From NCBI GenBank assembly GCA_947494865.1, contig CANMAT010000071.1, positions 1 through 10,366 of the forward strand: a stretch of 10,366 bases of DNA, written 5' to 3'. The position numbers and the translations under genes were made by a program. How positions within the stretch are numbered: position 1 is the first letter of the stretch; every line of letters starts with the position of its first letter. A model generated the notes under the pieces. That model had not been told where the DNA came from. It saw only the letters and a program-made list of their open reading frames with translations, and ran no database searches. Positions 8,415-10,366 of the stretch are shown here, in pieces. This DNA comes from Deltaproteobacteria bacterium (lineage in GTDB: Bacteria; Myxococcota_A; Polyangia; Polyangiales; Ga0077539).

Positions 8415-9821
8415 GTGTCGCCCGCGGTGGCCCCGCCCGACATGATGGAGCTCCTCGGGAGCCCGGCGGCGGAGGCGCCCGACACGCGGGGCTTCTCGAT
8501 GCCCCCGCCGCCGCCCGCGCCGGCCCTCGACGGCCCCTGGCGGAGCTACAAAGAGAAGGTTGCGATACTCGCAGATCGCATCATCGACGCGCAGAGGCCC
8601 ATTCGAATTCTCAACGCCCTCAAGTGGGAGCCGGGCTCGTGGGAGGCGTTTCGCAAGTCGCGCTTCAAAGACGTTCCGCGCGTCGACGCGGACTCGTACG
8701 GGCGCGCCGACCTGGGCTTCGACGCGGTGGCGCGCGCGAGAGATTTTCAAGGCCTCGCCGACGACGTGCGCCGCACCCTCGGCGCCGACGACGCCATCGC
8801 GCGCATTCTTCGGGCGACTTGCCTCGAGTACCGCGACGTGTGCCGCATGCTCTGCGTGCGCGGCACGCCCGAGTTCTACGCGTACTCGCGGCGCCTCTAC
8901 GGCTCGCCGAAGGACACCTTCCCCGACGGTCAGACGACGGTGCGCGACATCGCCCGAACGCTCTACACGCACCTCACGAGCCTCGGTGAGGTGCACCTGG
9001 GCGCGGTGGCCCCGCGCGACATCGAGGGCGCGCAGGTGGTCGACGCGCTGCGCGAGCGCTTTCGTTCGTACTTCGGCGAAGACGCCGTCAACGTGATGCT
9101 CGACGACGGCATCATCGCCGACGCGGCCGCGGGCAGCGACTACGTGAAGATCCGCGGGGGGGCGAAGTTCAGCCCGGTCGACGTGGACATTCTCGAGGTG
9201 CACGAGGGCTGGGTGCACGTGGCCACGAGCCTCAACGGCGCCAATCAGCACGTCGCCAAGTGGCTGAGCAAGGGCCCGCCGCGCACCACGTCGGTGCAAG
9301 AGGGCCTCGCCGCGCTGATGGAGGTGCTCACGTTTCGCAGCCACCCGCGGCGCGCGCGGCGCCTCAACGAGCGCGTGCTCGCGGTCGATAAGGCCGAAGA
9401 CGGGGCCGACTTTCTCGACGTGTTCGAGTGGTATCGCACCGAGGGCTACGACGAAGAAGACTGCTTCAACGCCGCGCGGCGGGTGTTTCGCGGCGGCACC
9501 CTCGCGGGCGGGAGCCCCTTCACCAAGGACATCGCGTACACGCGCGGCCTGGTGACCAACTACCACTTCATTCGCTCGGCCATTCGCGCGTGCAGGCCCG
9601 AGCTCGTGCGCTTTCTCTTCGTGGGAAAGGTCGCGCACGAAGACGTCCCGGTGCTCCACGCGCGCGTGGCCGACGGGGTGATCCGCGCGCCGAAGTACCT
9701 GCCGCCGCTCTTCTCCGACCTCAACGGCCTCGCGATCTGGATGGCGTACTCGGGGTTCTTCTCGCAGATGGGCGCGCAAGAGATGTTCGACTACTACGCG
9801 CAGCTCTTTCAGCAGACGTAG
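8415..9821 (+). CDS. DUF1704 / QEGLA-motif putative zinc metallopeptidase
   Basis: A member of the family annotated as flavohemoglobin expression-modulating QEGLA motif protein (DUF1704). Its eukaryotic relatives, the MATCAP proteins, are zinc carboxypeptidases that remove the C-terminal tyrosine of tubulin; the bacterial substrate is unknown to me. Numbering from GTG 8415 (468 residues): a Pro/Ala-rich N-terminus with MPPPPPAPA, a helical region from WRSYKEKVAILADRI, the HExxxH motif HEGWVH at 263-268 (two His zinc ligands and the catalytic Glu), and QEGLA with E296, 33 residues after the first His and the expected third ligand. The C-terminal region (AYTRGLVTNYHFIRSAIRAC and on) completes the domain. 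No signal peptide or membrane segment is seen, so it is probably cytoplasmic. The frame is open from TTG 8277. The start is uncertain; I chose 8415 for its ribosome binding site and the codon bias, which becomes strong only after that point. The stop TAG abuts the stop of the convergent gene. Confidence 0.88.
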   Translation: MSPAVAPPDMMELLGSPAAEAPDTRGFSMPPPPPAPALDGPWRSYKEKVAILADRIIDAQRPIRILNALKWEPGSWEAFRKSRFKDVPRVDADSYGRADLGFDAVARARDFQGLADDVRRTLGADDAIARILRATCLEYRDVCRMLCVRGTPEFYAYSRRLYGSPKDTFPDGQTTVRDIARTLYTHLTSLGEVHLGAVAPRDIEGAQVVDALRERFRSYFGEDAVNVMLDDGIIADAAAGSDYVKIRGGAKFSPVDVDILEVHEGWVHVATSLNGANQHVAKWLSKGPPRTTSVQEGLAALMEVLTFRSHPRRARRLNERVLAVDKAEDGADFLDVFEWYRTEGYDEEDCFNAARRVFRGGTLAGGSPFTKDIAYTRGLVTNYHFIRSAIRACRPELVRFLFVGKVAHEDVPVLHARVADGVIRAPKYLPPLFSDLNGLAIWMAYSGFFSQMGAQEMFDYYAQLFQQT

Positions 9822-10366
9822 CTACGCGCCGTGAACGCGCGCCGCGTGGCCGACGGGCACGCGCACCTCGCGGCCGTCGAGCGTCCAGGTGAGCTCGGTG
9901 GCCGTGAGGTTGGTGAGGGTGGTGCTGCGCTCGCGGGTGCGTGACACGCTCACCTCGGGGCCGGCGGCGCCGTCGGCGAGCGAGAGCACCGCGCGCTGCG
10001 TCCACCCGTTGCCCGACCACGCGATGGCGACCGCGACGCTGCCGCGCTCGGAGAGCGTGTCGGGGCCGGCGGTCTCGGTGACCGTGCAGGGCGTCTCGTC
10101 GGGCGTGTCGATGGTGAGGGGAGGGAGCGCGTCGCTGGTGCGGTCGGCGTGACGCGTGATGGCGACGGCGCACAGGGCCGACGGGTCGATGGTGGCCTCG
10201 ACGAGGCCGTTGGAGAGCGTCCACCGGAGGCCGTTGCGATGCGCCGTGGCGATCGTTGCCTCGGTGCGCTCGGACGAACGGCTCGCGGCGCGGCGCGTGG
10301 CGGTGCCGCACGCGGCGGGGAACACCTCGCACAGCGGCGACGCGGGGGCCTCCTCGGCGAACGCTC
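9822..10366 (-). CDS. Partial hypothetical protein, Thr-rich, probably extracytoplasmic
   Basis: Function not recognised. The minus-strand frame is open from the window edge to a TAG at 9824-9822, giving 180 visible residues and lacking its 5' end. A GTG at 10325 is an internal start candidate, but the coding pattern continues upstream (AFAEEAPASPLCEVFPAACG), so the gene probably begins outside the window. Nearly every third position is G or C, which supports real coding. The protein alternates short hydrophobic and Thr/Ser/Asp-rich stretches (RWTLSNGLVEATID, STTLTNLTATELTWTLDG), as in secreted beta-sandwich proteins. The Ala/Pro-rich visible N-terminal part with Cys residues could follow a signal peptide or lipobox outside the window. 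Secretion and fold are inference. The stop codon directly abuts that of the convergent metallopeptidase gene. Confidence 0.7.
   Translation of the reverse strand, partial: AFAEEAPASPLCEVFPAACGTATRRAASRSSERTEATIATAHRNGLRWTLSNGLVEATIDPSALCAVAITRHADRTSDALPPLTIDTPDETPCTVTETAGPDTLSERGSVAVAIAWSGNGWTQRAVLSLADGAAGPEVSVSRTRERSTTLTNLTATELTWTLDGREVRVPVGHAARVHGA

Noticed and set aside
8001..9779. Minus-strand open frame of 592 codons opposite rimI and the QEGLA gene.
   Set aside because: Antisense shadow with repetitive Arg/Ala/His composition. The + strand frames hold recognisable RimI and QEGLA motifs.

Overview
The window is about 70% G+C, and third codon positions are almost all G or C. Gene content (dnaG followed by rpoD), very long antisense shadow frames and start-stop overlaps fit a high-GC proteobacterium-like organism. 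My best guess is a myxobacterium (Myxococcota, Polyangia-like); this is inferred from style and protein flavour, not from a marker search. Gene density is high and no gap exceeds 150 bases.

Left part (1-4070): DNA primase (dnaG) and the primary sigma factor (rpoD) lie in tandem on the + strand, the core of the classical macromolecular-synthesis arrangement. They are separated by a 111-base leader that can form two mutually exclusive GC-rich hairpins. Middle (4071-4919): a small minus-strand membrane protein of unknown function ends at a rho-independent terminator facing it. It is divergent from glycerol kinase across a 133-base promoter region.

Right-middle (4920-8272): a tight + strand run of glpK, a UPF0158-family protein, an exported SurA-N-like protein and RimI-type acetyltransferase. 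The gap after glpK is 13 bases and the next two junctions are 4-base ATGA and GTGA overlaps, so the last three genes are very probably translationally coupled. No obvious single pathway joins them.

Right part (8273-10366): after a 142-base gap with a promoter-like sequence comes a DUF1704 / QEGLA-motif putative zinc metallopeptidase, a bacterial relative of the eukaryotic MATCAP tubulin tyrosine carboxypeptidases. Its stop codon abuts the stop codon of a convergent, partial minus-strand gene for a Thr-rich, probably extracytoplasmic beta protein that runs off the window.

Most of the window is housekeeping. I see no CRISPR array, transposon, tRNA, rRNA, prophage or defence island. The most interesting item is the QEGLA metallopeptidase, whose bacterial substrate is not known to me. 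Next come the glycerol kinase with an altered fructose-bisphosphate loop, the coupled UPF0158/SurA-N-like/rimI cluster and the apparent near-leaderless promoters.
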